Assembly (NCBI GenBank): GCA_030849805.1
Contig: JASANZ010001972.1
Span: 1-28,359, forward strand
Direction: 5' to 3'
Length of the DNA: 28,359 nucleotides
Source: Sergeia podlipaevii
Lineage: Eukaryota; Euglenozoa; Kinetoplastea; Trypanosomatida; Trypanosomatidae
Shown: positions 17,745 to 28,000 of the stretch, in pieces
Numbering within the stretch: the stretch's first letter is position 1
Layout of the letters: each line of letters starts with the position of its first letter
Notes under the pieces: model-generated
Seen by the model: only the letters and a program-made list of their open reading frames with translations
What the model was told of the DNA's origin: nothing
Database searches by the model: none
Position numbers and translations under genes: made by a program

Positions 17745-18538
17745 GAGGAAGTGGCTATTTGTGAATATAAAGCACAGGATGAATAGAGACAGTTTTCTTT
17801 CAAAAAAAGGAAAAAAAAAAACAAAGGGAGAAGAAGAAATATATATATACTAATGAAAGCTACGAATGCGCGTATTTGAAGAAATGCGTATGTACTGCGC
17901 TTTCTTTGTCCTTCAGTTTCACCCTCGTAGATCTGTCGCTGCTGGAGTATTCCAAATCTCTCTAGAGACGGAGCCAAACAAGAAAAAACAAACAAAAATA
18001 TATCAATTCAAGTAATTATCCTTGTCTACACGCTCACTCAAGGGGAGCAAATTTAAAAAAAAAGGAGAGAAAATCAGCAGAAGGGGTAAGACGTACTTGA
18101 TATCTCCTTCCCACTCTCTCTCTCTCTCTCCCTTCCTTGTCCTAGCTATGAGAAAAGAGAAGGGGAGAGGGCGAGAAATACTACTCTCAGAATATGCACC
18201 ATGAAACAGGCAATAAGAGTAAAAAAAAAAACACGGAAAGTTAGTAAGCAGTAGAGAGTGAAAAGAAGTAATAGCAAACAAAATTCAACAAATAATAACA
18301 AAGCTTAGTTTCTCTTATTTTCCTCCATCCTTTCTTTTTTTAAGGCTGCCTTATTCCAAAAGGCTGTAGCGAAAAGGTATAGGCATACTGCAGGTGAGCA
18401 CTACAGATGGAAGTAAGTATCATTTTGTGGTTTTTTGAGCTTTTTTTATAAAAAATAAAAAACTCCTTTTTTCTTCTTCTCTCCCCCCCCCATTAAGGAG
18501 TGAACGTAGAACGCAAGCGCATAATCCACGTAATCTGC

Positions 18539-21500
18539 TTAATAATCCCCATTGCTCCCATCTAGTCGCATTAATGGTATCAACGCGCAATACATGAGAT
18601 CCAACAGGGAAATGATACTTTCATCTATCTCATTTCGTATATCTGTAATGAAAGCACGGATGTCAGTGCGAAGACTACTGAGGTGGTAATTCGCCTGACG
18701 CGCCGCCCTCGCTAGCTTTGGTGCATCCACAGCAGCCGTCAGTGCAAGAGGATCATAGGCAAGCAGCAAATCAAGAAGTAGAACGTGCATCACTACGGCT
18801 GTCGCAAACGATCTCCTTTCCTCATGCATGACATCTGCAACGCCATCCTTCACTTTCCCCGTACATCCGAGAGAAGACTGAGAAAACCAGTGCGCAAGTG
18901 CCACCAAGTAGCGAAGGAGTGCACGATCCACGTCGCTGACCACTACCACATCTCGTGTGCCCTCTCGCTTTATTTCACAAGCATTCCTGTTGATGTGGCA
19001 CCGACTCACCCCTCTCACGGCGGTCATTTCTTCTGTAACTCGCGCTACAATTTCTTCCAGTAGTTGCATCGAGCCCTCAGAAAACACGCACGTTTTCTGT
19101 ATCGGTGAACCTTCAAGTAGCCGACTCTCATACCAAAGACTTTCAGCCCCATTTGTCAGCTCCACGAGCACTGCAGTAAGATTAATGTTAGATGATGTCC
19201 TGTCTTGATACACCAGACACAGGAGACGGGCCAATTCTACGTATGTGGCTTTGCGACCACGCGGGAGCGGCACTTGTGCCGTCAGCAGATCAGCGCACAG
19301 CACAAAAAGACGTACATGACCAGTGCTCCCTGCACCAACAAGAGCAGCAGTGGTCTCGTGAAGCCGTTGCGAGCAAACCAATTCTCCACTCATAAACGGG
19401 AGAGCTCGACGCTGTACAATAGCTGTCAGCACACTCGTCTCGCGCGAGTTGCTGCTGCCTTTATCTTGCAAAAGAAGACTACCACCATGACGAGTCTCCA
19501 AAAGAAAGGCAATAATTCTAGAGATCAACTCCGGTACTGGCATTGGAGCTGCATTCTGTGGCAAATGGCTGCTATCATCATGGGGACACACTGGATCCTC
19601 GGCAGATGAAACCGCATCAAAGCCACCCTGGTGCCCGTAGTAGTGCTCCAACGCCATCAACATGGCACATACACATCGGGCACGCAGCGTGTAAAGCAGA
19701 GACACACTCAGCGTGGTAAATGGCGATACACACGCTCCGTCTGCACCGCGATAGATATCAGGCGAGTCTGTCACAAGTGCCAGATGATTCCCATAGTGCG
19801 ATGCGACTCGTCCATCTTCTGTACAATGGTATGCTGCGACTGCTGTTTGTGTTGCATCTCCTACATGTGCTGTGCTGACAAGTGTTGGCGGAGACGCGTA
19901 TGACGGAAATCTCTCTGTGCGTGTGCGGAGACAACCCACCAGAACTGCTTCCAGACGAAGCAACTCCTTTACAGCGGGGACGCTATGATAGAGTCTATAG
20001 GGCTTGCTGAGAAATGTCTCTTTCCGTGAAGCAGCGGTCCCACAGCCGTACAGACGCTCAAAAACGGCACCCATCACCTCATCGTCGACTGTGCTACTCT
20101 TAGTTTGACGAGTGGTGGTAGGGTGAAGAGGACTGCTGTTGTTGGTAATAGAGTTGGTGCCGTCACACCGCCTCCACAGTTGGTCTAGCTCAGAAGTAAC
20201 AGGACCATCTTCACACAATGTGTGATCCTCCCAGTAGGGTCTTCTAAGACGCGTGACCGCATAGAAAAGAATGCCACACACGCCCTCGTTGGTCGCGCAA
20301 GGAAGCGTGGCCCAACGCAATGGATCAAGTACGGTTTCTTCTTTCGTACGCACAGCGTTTAGTGCAATTGAAGATAACGATGGTGAGGATGTTGGCAGTG
20401 AAATTGTTAGAGAGGAATCCGCCTTCGCATTAGAGCGCAGGAGAAGACGCTGCTGCTCACTGCGGCTCAAGATACGCCCGCCCTTCCTATAAGAAGGGTA
20501 CTGCTGCGTGGACCGGGGAAACAAAAATCCTTCATTTGGGGAGACAGAGGCGGCCTCCTGATCGCTATTCCAATCTCCAGCCAACTGATTGGGGCCGCAC
20601 CTAGCTAGTGAAGAGCTAGACGCAGTTGCGGGGTAAAAGCCGCCCTCGTTAGGGGGAAACAATGAAATCCCATCATCATCGCACCTCATCGTATGTGTAT
20701 CACGAGAGACCACAGAGTCGAGCTGGACCATTGACTTGCATAGAGAGCTATGAGAGGATGAAGATGACATGGGAGGATACCTATTTTTCTGCATTGCATC
20801 TACCCCAATAGTCTTCACAGCGCGCATGAGGGGGTGCCAACGCACTACAGAGCGCAACAAGGCCTCCGCGAGTGGCAGCATCTCAGAGCTCATTAATTGC
20901 TCGCAAGGGAAGCGGTCCAATCGAAAGTGCGTGCCAGCCTCTCGCATGGGATACAGGCACTCCAGCAACATCAAGGCAATATGAAGTGTACTTGTATCGT
21001 TTCCAGCGGAAATAGTAGTGCTAGCAACAGATGAAGGCAATGGACTCTGCTGCAGTAATGCTAAGGTCGGCCCAACTTCATCTATAGCGGTGGTCACAAA
21101 GGACAGCACACGAGACATCACTGGAGGTGGCGTTAAATCGAGAATCCACTGTTTATACAAAATTTCACGTTTATTTTCTGCTGCTGATGATGATGAGTTG
21201 TGACCATCAACGCTGCCACAACCATTGTTTAGCTGTTCACAAAACGCATTGAGAAGACGAACCACACGCACCACCACACTCCAAGCCATGATTCTTCGCT
21301 CCTGCCGTTGCCTCGGCTGTCGATACAACGATGACTTTGGAGCGAGAAGCACGCATTGCCCAAAGATAAAAACCAATCGCTGCAGTACGATAGATAAGGT
21401 ACCTGCCGTCACAACTTCACCCAAACGGACATCACTACAGTGATGATGCTCAGGAACCTTTTGCGAATAAAGTGCGTGTGCGCAAAGCAACAGTTGCCAG

Positions 21501-22531
21501 TCAAGCACCATCCTGGAGTCGCAAACATATAAACTGCGTCTCAGCCTGCATAAAGAAGGCTCTCGTATCTGCCCCCCACGTAATGCAATTTCAACAGATA
21601 CAGACTGTTCCCCGGTGCGCGTCGCTGCTACATCGGAGAGCGCCGCCACCCACCGAGCAATTGCCAATGAACTAAACGACACCAAGCGGTTGCTCCATTC
21701 AGTAAAGATAACCTCCGCCCCAGTATTGCCTGCACAGCGCCGTGAAAGCAGAGACAACACACCTTCTCTATTGTGAATATGAACGCGAGACCCAGCATAT
21801 CCGTTGTACTGTTCAGCATCTGTGAGTAGCAGCAGCTCTATGCATACCAGAAGTACACGTTTCTCCGCTTCCATCACAAACACAGCACTTGAAACTTCTT
21901 TCGCACTAACATCCGCAGCACTCTTGGTCAGAAACGTTAATATAGTGCTGGTTTGCTTCAGCAAATGTGCAACCGAGTGAACCCGCACGACTTTCATCCC
22001 CTCTGCACACACTTGACAAATCAACAAAAGGAGGCCGTGAAGCAGGTGAAGATAGCCAAGATAAGTCGATGCACTGCTGGACTCTGCCGTCACGCCAGAA
22101 GCTGCTGCTGCAGCTGTCTCATGTCTGAGAGAATGCACAGCAGACAAGAGGTAGTACTCCCAAAAGGGACGACTAGTCAACTCCTCCCTGTTGTCGCTGC
22201 AAACACGACAATGGCGACAACTATTCCGACTTTCACTGTCTGTGCCCGCTTTGTTTGAGCAGTCTACGTTCTGTTCGCCAGCAATCAAAGCAATATATAA
22301 CAAATGCTCCTCTGCAAGCTGATAAAACACTTTTGGGCATATCGCACAGATATTGTGCGACTCCTGAATGGAAGAAGCAAAAACACAAGACTCAGGCGCT
22401 GAAAGAGACGAGAAATTGCGTAGCGTAAGCAATTCAATCAACACTTGACAACGGAGCGCAAGGGCCTGGTCTTGCGCATCCATCGCTCTTAGAGCTTCTT
22501 CTGGCTGAGGCGACTTGCGCAACTCAGCCAT
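18539..22531 (-). CDS. Large unknown protein, 3' part of a probable split gene (1330 residues)
   Basis: The function is not recognised. This part has 1330 residues, is mostly Leu/Ala/Val-rich and helical, and is interrupted by Ser-rich and polar low-complexity loops (notably about 595-740). It looks like a large helical-repeat scaffold. A Cys cluster near the N-terminus (C62xxC65, then C105xxC108xxC111) could bind metal. The frame passes through a GTG before the ATG at 22531 and stays open for 30 codons further back to a TAA (22622-22624), which is also the stop of the next upstream open frame. The residues in those 30 codons (ending FLSLLLALAHQV) run smoothly into the helical start. No good acceptor lies in the 90-base gap. 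I think this is the C-terminal part of one gene of about 1675 codons; a separate gene starting at 22531 is the alternative. Confidence 0.7.
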   Translation of the reverse strand: MAELRKSPQPEEALRAMDAQDQALALRCQVLIELLTLRNFSSLSAPESCVFASSIQESHNICAICPKVFYQLAEEHLLYIALIAGEQNVDCSNKAGTDSESRNSCRHCRVCSDNREELTSRPFWEYYLLSAVHSLRHETAAAAASGVTAESSSASTYLGYLHLLHGLLLLICQVCAEGMKVVRVHSVAHLLKQTSTILTFLTKSAADVSAKEVSSAVFVMEAEKRVLLVCIELLLLTDAEQYNGYAGSRVHIHNREGVLSLLSRRCAGNTGAEVIFTEWSNRLVSFSSLAIARWVAALSDVAATRTGEQSVSVEIALRGGQIREPSLCRLRRSLYVCDSRMVLDWQLLLCAHALYSQKVPEHHHCSDVRLGEVVTAGTLSIVLQRLVFIFGQCVLLAPKSSLYRQPRQRQERRIMAWSVVVRVVRLLNAFCEQLNNGCGSVDGHNSSSSAAENKREILYKQWILDLTPPPVMSRVLSFVTTAIDEVGPTLALLQQSPLPSSVASTTISAGNDTSTLHIALMLLECLYPMREAGTHFRLDRFPCEQLMSSEMLPLAEALLRSVVRWHPLMRAVKTIGVDAMQKNRYPPMSSSSSHSSLCKSMVQLDSVVSRDTHTMRCDDDGISLFPPNEGGFYPATASSSSLARCGPNQLAGDWNSDQEAASVSPNEGFLFPRSTQQYPSYRKGGRILSRSEQQRLLLRSNAKADSSLTISLPTSSPSLSSIALNAVRTKEETVLDPLRWATLPCATNEGVCGILFYAVTRLRRPYWEDHTLCEDGPVTSELDQLWRRCDGTNSITNNSSPLHPTTTRQTKSSTVDDEVMGAVFERLYGCGTAASRKETFLSKPYRLYHSVPAVKELLRLEAVLVGCLRTRTERFPSYASPPTLVSTAHVGDATQTAVAAYHCTEDGRVASHYGNHLALVTDSPDIYRGADGACVSPFTTLSVSLLYTLRARCVCAMLMALEHYYGHQGGFDAVSSAEDPVCPHDDSSHLPQNAAPMPVPELISRIIAFLLETRHGGSLLLQDKGSSNSRETSVLTAIVQRRALPFMSGELVCSQRLHETTAALVGAGSTGHVRLFVLCADLLTAQVPLPRGRKATYVELARLLCLVYQDRTSSNINLTAVLVELTNGAESLWYESRLLEGSPIQKTCVFSEGSMQLLEEIVARVTEEMTAVRGVSRCHINRNACEIKREGTRDVVVVSDVDRALLRYLVALAHWFSQSSLGCTGKVKDGVADVMHEERRSFATAVVMHVLLLDLLLAYDPLALTAAVDAPKLARAARQANYHLSSLRTDIRAFITDIRNEIDESIISLLDLMYCALIPLMRLDGSNGDY

Positions 22532-22621
22532 CACTTGGTGCGCTAGCGCCAGCAGTAGGGAAAGGAAATTGTCAGATTGGTTTGTAGCATGTTGGCCACG
22601 CCCAGCAACCCAAGAAGTAAT
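22532..22621 (-). other. Open in-frame bridge between the two halves of the split locus
   Basis: These 30 sense codons lie between the TAA at 22622-22624 and the ATG at 22531, in the same frame as both flanking reading frames. The translated stretch begins ISWVAGRGQH and ends SLLLALAHQV, of ordinary coding composition. There is only a short pyrimidine patch (TTTCCTTTCCCT). All other intergenic gaps here are more than 400 bases. Confidence 0.6.
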
Positions 22622-23569
22622 TTAGCACGTAATGCTGTCATCCACTCGAGTACTTGGCCACAGGAGTTGAACAGCGCGCATGGCGCGAGTCAAAGACAAC
22701 CATGAGACGCTGGCCTCAAGGCTGACGCAAAGATAACGCGGCAGCTGACGAGCATCATGAACTATGCCAGTGCCAAAGTAGGCTTCAAGAAGCAGCATAA
22801 GCTCTGTGCAATGACGCTGCAGCCTAAACACATTCTGAGGCCACAGCACGTGTAGAGATAAACCAACTCCGCCATTCAGACCTTCTTTAGCCAACTTTGA
22901 TGCACGTGTGTGCTGTATGTTCATTTTTACAAGCACCATATCCACACCAAATAGAAATGCCCGTAACGTGCGCTGCGTATGATGTCGCTGCAAGACAATT
23001 GTCATGCTAGCCACTGTTGAAAAGGTAGTGTCAGCATTGCGATCTACAGGGCTGCAATCAGATAAAGTTGCGTGCTCATCGTTCCTCCCCTGAATACCTT
23101 GCTCGAGTGCTCGCAAAAACAGCTTTAGAATGTGTGCAGTTAACATGCGGTGTGACACCCCAAGCTTAGACAAACCCTCGAATAGCGCAACCAGTTCGCG
23201 AGCTGTGTATTCTGAAAAAGCTGGAGTCAAGGAAACCAAAAGCAGGCGTCGAGTTGGCGGTGGCTCGTGCAAACAAGCAAGGGCAAGAATAGCCATACTG
23301 GCTGCAGAAGGATCGTAGTAGCGCAGTGACTGATATGCCTCCATGCACAATGCGCTAAGTCGGCTGCGTTTTGTATGCAAAACTCGCTGCTGCCACCGAT
23401 CACTAAAGAAAAAGTACCGCGACGCTAGCCCGGAAGATACCATCACCTCTCGGCTGAAAGAAGAGCAACGCCGTATGCAAACCGTATGATCCAAGGCTAA
23501 AAAACTTCCATGACGCCAACAAGCTAGACAGCTCCGAGCAATTATCCATTGATGACAATGTTGAAACAT
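22622..23569 (-). CDS. Unknown helical protein, 5' part of a probable split gene (315 residues)
   Basis: This encodes 315 residues from the ATG at 23569 to a TAA at 22622-22624. The N-terminus (MFQHCHQWIIARSCLACWRH...) is rich in Arg, Cys and hydrophobic residues and nearly free of acidic ones, suggesting a mitochondrial targeting sequence. The rest is helical, with Leu-rich stretches such as YTARELVALFEGLSKLGV and LTAHILKLFLRALEQG. These resemble the paired helices of kinetoplastid mitochondrial helical-repeat proteins, but I cannot name a family. The stop is in the same frame as the following 1330-residue frame, 90 bases on. Either this is a short separate gene, or one long gene carries an in-frame stop through pseudogenisation, readthrough or a base error. 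Confidence 0.65.
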   Translation of the reverse strand: MFQHCHQWIIARSCLACWRHGSFLALDHTVCIRRCSSFSREVMVSSGLASRYFFFSDRWQQRVLHTKRSRLSALCMEAYQSLRYYDPSAASMAILALACLHEPPPTRRLLLVSLTPAFSEYTARELVALFEGLSKLGVSHRMLTAHILKLFLRALEQGIQGRNDEHATLSDCSPVDRNADTTFSTVASMTIVLQRHHTQRTLRAFLFGVDMVLVKMNIQHTRASKLAKEGLNGGVGLSLHVLWPQNVFRLQRHCTELMLLLEAYFGTGIVHDARQLPRYLCVSLEASVSWLSLTRAMRAVQLLWPSTRVDDSITC

Positions 23570-23631
23570 GAAGAAGATATAATTTTTTTAAAATATACAA
23601 TGAATGTGAATGTGAAGAAATATATCAGTGA

Positions 23632-23633
23632 CT
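23632..23633 (-). promoter_or_regulatory. Candidate spliced-leader acceptor (AG) of the split gene
   Basis: T13 on the minus strand (23669-23657) is followed about 24 bases on by CCCATAG, with AG at 23633-23632. The 5' UTR is about 62 bases. This supports 23569 as the start of the whole locus. Confidence 0.45.
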
Positions 23634-24638
23634 ATGGGAACGTTGTAATACCGGTTAAAAAAAAAAAAACGAATGTGCAAAATGAAATAAGACAATGAAA
23701 AATATGAGTGTCTACTTGGGAATACACTATTGAAAAAACACACACGTGCAAGCAACTAGCAAACAGAAAGAAAAAAATCTCTCTAAAAAAATCATTACAA
23801 AAAGTCGAAGAAAGGGGAGAAAAGTATATAATAGACACCTAACAAAAGGAAGTGAATACTTTGGGGGGGGGGGGTTGGCAAAACAAAAACAAAAGCAATA
23901 CACTGTACCGCAAAGCAAAGCAAAACCTTCAATTCGATATATATTAACTACTATATAAGAATTGATTATAATGGTAAATACAGTACTTTTTTTAGTAGTA
24001 TTCGTATCAAGAATAATAACAAAATATACCTATTTATATGGCATAGAGAACCACGCAGTTACGAAAAGAAAAGGGAGTTAGAGGACATAGTGTTTCTTCG
24101 CAGAATATTTAAGAAAGACACACACCCATCTCCCAATACATACGCACTGCAGTCAATCTGCCAAAAAGGAAAAGTCTCTTTATTATTATCTTTTATTCGA
24201 AAACGACACGTTCCCCTATTGTATGAATACAAAAGAAAACTGAGTTTACGTTGGGCTACATCATCTATGATTCATACCCCAATCGTTTAAAAAAAAAAAA
24301 AGATGTTTTCTCTCTCTCAAAAAAAAAAAAAGGGAGACGGAATAATCTATCTTCTGATTACATATATATATACCTTCTTCGTTCGGCAGGCAGGCGCAGA
24401 TATATATATATAGAGAGAGAGAGACCCGAAATACGAAGAAAACATGTTTTTTTTAAAAGGGCAAGTAACATACAAGAATAAAGTATACATTTCTTGCTAT
24501 CAATCAGCAGTATAAGTGCAAACCAATACAGTGAGAAGAAAATAAATAAATAAAAAACACCACCTGCGGATCATAGAACGCGCATCAAAACCCAAACTAC
24601 TCCCCAGGGAATCCTAAGTTCTGCCCACGTATAAAAGC

Positions 24639-24675
24639 AAAAAATAAAAATAAAAATAAAAATAAAAATAAAAAA
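24639..24675. repeat. AAAAT pentanucleotide repeat
   Basis: About six tandem AAAAT units with clean periodicity lie in the non-coding region downstream of the ABCA gene. Confidence 0.85.
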
Positions 24676-25033
24676 GAAAACATAAGCATGGTTTCAAAAA
24701 CATTCCAAGAAGAAAAACACTTTTATATAATATACGCAATTCCGATGTACGCCAACATTCCAAAAGATACTACCATTCAGTAAAGAAAAAAAAAACCAAC
24801 AAGCAAGTGCCGAAATAAACCAACGCTCACACAAATCAAAGCTCACAAGCTAATAGATACGCTCTAAACCCCATATCAGAAAAGGAAACTTGCAACAATC
24901 ACTTTAAAATCATAAGATAAAATAACAACCAACAAAATGAATAGTGAAACAAAAAAAAACAGAATAAAAAGGATATTTCAAACCGCTTGAAAGCAAACGC
25001 TCATCGCACGGCTGCATCACATCATCCACATCC

Positions 25034-28000
25034 TTAGACGCAGCAACCGCAGCAATGGCAGCAGCTCTTCATCTTCTCCTCGGCCCTCTGGCGCTCCTCC
25101 TCCTCCTGCGCGCGCTCAGCCTCCTCGCTGATGCGCAGGAACACCTGCTCAATCGACGTCTGCGACACATTGTAGTCAACGATCCCCGCAGCGTCCTTGT
25201 TCTCCTCCAACCGCGTAAACACAGACGACAGCTTCACGTCGCCGCTCAACGCGTACGTCAGGCGCGTCGACTGCACCTCCGTCAGACTGCTCTCCGCAAA
25301 CTCACGGCTGAAAAAATCCTTCGCAGTCTCCACGCATCCGTCGTCCCGCACGCGCACAGTCACCTCGAACCCGGTGCCAAACTTCTGCTTCAGGCGCGTC
25401 TTGTCGCCAATGCACCGCAGCGTACCATCCACCATTATCGCCACACGGTGCGCAAGCGCTTCCACCTCCTCCAGGTGGTGCGTCGTCAGCACAACGGAGC
25501 AGTTGTCCGCAACCGTCTCGATCGCAGTCCACAGACCGCGGCGCGCGACAGGGTCCATGCCAGCGGAGGGCTCATCAAGAAACACCACGCGAGGACCACC
25601 AATCAGGGAGATCGCAACGGACAGCTTCCGCCGGTTGCCGCCACTCAGCTCGTGCGACTTGGTGGCGCGATAGCTGCTCAGCTCGCACAGCGACATCAGG
25701 CCCTCCACAACACCGCCGCGCGTCTTCGCCGTGATGCCGCGCACGCTCGCGTACAGGTACAGGTGCTCCTCCACAGTCAGCAGGTCAATGCACGCGTCGA
25801 ACTGTGGGCAGTACCCAATGCACCGCAGCGCCTTCGTGCTCTCCTTCACAATGTCGAACCCGCAGATCGACGCGTGGCCGCTCGTCGGATAGAACTCCTG
25901 GCACAAAATAGAGATCGTCGTCGTCTTGCCAGCACCGTTCGTGCCAAGAAACCCAAACACCTCGCCGGGCTTCACACCAAACGTCACATTGCGCACAGCA
26001 ACCTTGCCGTTGCTGTACTGCTTGCGCAGCGCCTGCACACGCACAAGATCAGACTGCCGCTCAGGCGACTCAGCAACGTCAATGCGCTCCTGCGTCACAT
26101 CAGGGTCCGCATCCTCCACCTCCTCCGGCGGCGCGTCGGGGTTGTGGAACAGACGCTGGCTGCGCTGACGACGACCAGGGTGATCCACAAACAGCGTAAC
26201 GAACATGAAAATAGGGATCTCAATCGCCATGTACACGCACACCCATCCAACGCCATCGTTCATCCCCCATGGTGACTTGTCGAATCCAAATGCCTGGTAC
26301 ATCGGCAGCATCGCCATGTTCATGATGCCCTCACCAACGCAGTATGGTGGAACAATGCGGAAGATCCAACGCAGCACCTTCGCCACCTCCTCAGTCGACG
26401 GCGTCATCTGCAGGGCACCAATTGCCAGCACAAGAAGGAATCCAACAATGAAGTTTGCCAGCATCACCAAGTTCTGTGCGGACGAGTGGTCACTGAACAA
26501 AAAGCTCAGCATGTACGCCATCCAGATGCCTGATATTCCGTACAGCAGAAACACAATAATCGTCGCGCCAATGTTGTCCCCAGAGATGTACTCCTTGCGG
26601 TTGAAGATGCCGAATACGGCAATCACAAGGAACATGGTGATGGTGTAGCACGCAATGTCGAACACAAAGTTCGCCACCCAGTACACGTAGAAACTCAGGC
26701 CAGAGACATTCTGCAGATGCCGCGCCTTGCACTGGCGCTCCTTCACAATCCACCCAACAAACGTCGACGGGATGAACGAGAAGGGAATCATAATGATGAC
26801 GGCAATCATCATCGAGTAGAACGCATCGCTCAAAGCCTGCTGCTGCTTCGTCAGCGGCAGCCCCTCTACCTGCATACGCATCGGCTCAACCGCATCGCCC
26901 TTCAGCTTGTACAGGTAAGCGCCGTAGTAATTCGCAGTCCCAATCGCAATCTCGTGCGACGCCGTCGTGTTGTAGAACGCGCCGCTGTAAACGTCTCCAT
27001 TAATGTCAACACCGTCGCACACAATGCCGCCGTAACGGTCCTGCGAGTGCGTGTTGTACGTGGCCAGCAGCTCAGTGGAAAACCCCATACCAGTAGTGAT
27101 GCCGCTCCACACAATCGTCTCGGAGTTCGGCGAGATCGGGTGGTTCATGTCAAAGTACGACTCGCAGTTCGCAACGGGGATGTCCACCCTCGTCGGATAC
27201 ACATTGCTGTTCAGCGTCATCGCGGGGTACTGCCAGAACTTGATCAGCGTCAGCAGCATCGCAAGCAGCACGCACACAACAGGACACACAATCTGGAAGA
27301 ACTGCGTGCGGCGGTCGCGAAGCGCGTTCCAGAAACGCTTGATGATCATCGCGCGGAACTGAGTAAACCACAGGCCCCAGCCCTCATCCATCAAATCAAC
27401 GTTCCACACGGCGCTCGCAGCGCTCGGGTCCACCGCAGCGCGCTCCTCCTCGGTTTCATCACCCTCGGCGATGCGCAGAAACACCTCCTCCAGCGTCGTC
27501 GCCGACAGCGAGTACGCGTTAATGCCAAGCGACGGGATGCCACCCTCCACAGCAGTCAGCAGCGCGGGGAACGAGTCCTTCGCGTCCATCGGCAGCCGGT
27601 ACGACACCTCGCCGGCGCCGCTGCCAACGGGCTCCGCACGCGGCACGTGCGCGCGCACAACACCCTCGATCGGCTGCCGATTCGCGTGCGCGACAACAGA
27701 CATCGTCAGCACAAACCCAACGCCGAGCTTCGACTTGAGGAACATGTTCGACCCGGAGCACTGCAGGCGGCCCTGGCTCATAATCGCAACGCTGCTGCCA
27801 AGCAGGTCCGCCTCATCCATGAAGTGCGTCGTCAGCAGGATCGTGTGGTGCTTCGCCATCTCCTTCAGCAGGCCCCACGTGTGCCGCCGCGCGCCAACGT
27901 CCATGCCAGCGGTCGGCTCGTCAAGAAAAATAAGGCGGCTCCCGCCAACAAACGACACCGCAACAGACAGCTTGCGCTTCTGCCCACCAGACAGCGCCTT

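Larger units (their letters stand above)
17623..18538. other. Intergenic region upstream of the 860-residue protein gene
   Basis: This stretch of about 915 bases has no gene. It holds a GA microsatellite (17725-17744), which is CT on the transcribed strand, a CT microsatellite (about 18113-18131), A runs and a small AT-rich inverted patch near 18441-18470. Short frames are low-complexity only. Confidence 0.6.
23570..25033. other. Long AT-rich intergenic region upstream of the split gene
   Basis: This is about 1.46 kb without a gene, between the ABCA stop and the start of the split gene. It contains a run of 12 G (23863-23874), TA and GA microsatellites around 24364-24424, an AAAAT repeat (24639-24675) and many A runs. 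By transcription order it should hold the ABCA 3' UTR and the splice signal of the next gene. Short frames are low complexity. I saw no tRNA-like element. Confidence 0.6.

Noticed and set aside
22622..22624. Genome-wide stop codon reassignment as the reason for the in-frame TAA
   Set aside because: All other genes here end at ordinary stops and contain no internal ones, unlike lineages such as Blastocrithidia.
25055..26275. 406-codon plus-strand open frame opposite the ABCA gene
   Set aside because: It is Arg/His/Leu-rich and a by-product of strong GC bias at the ABCA third positions; the sense frame has two intact ATP-binding domains.
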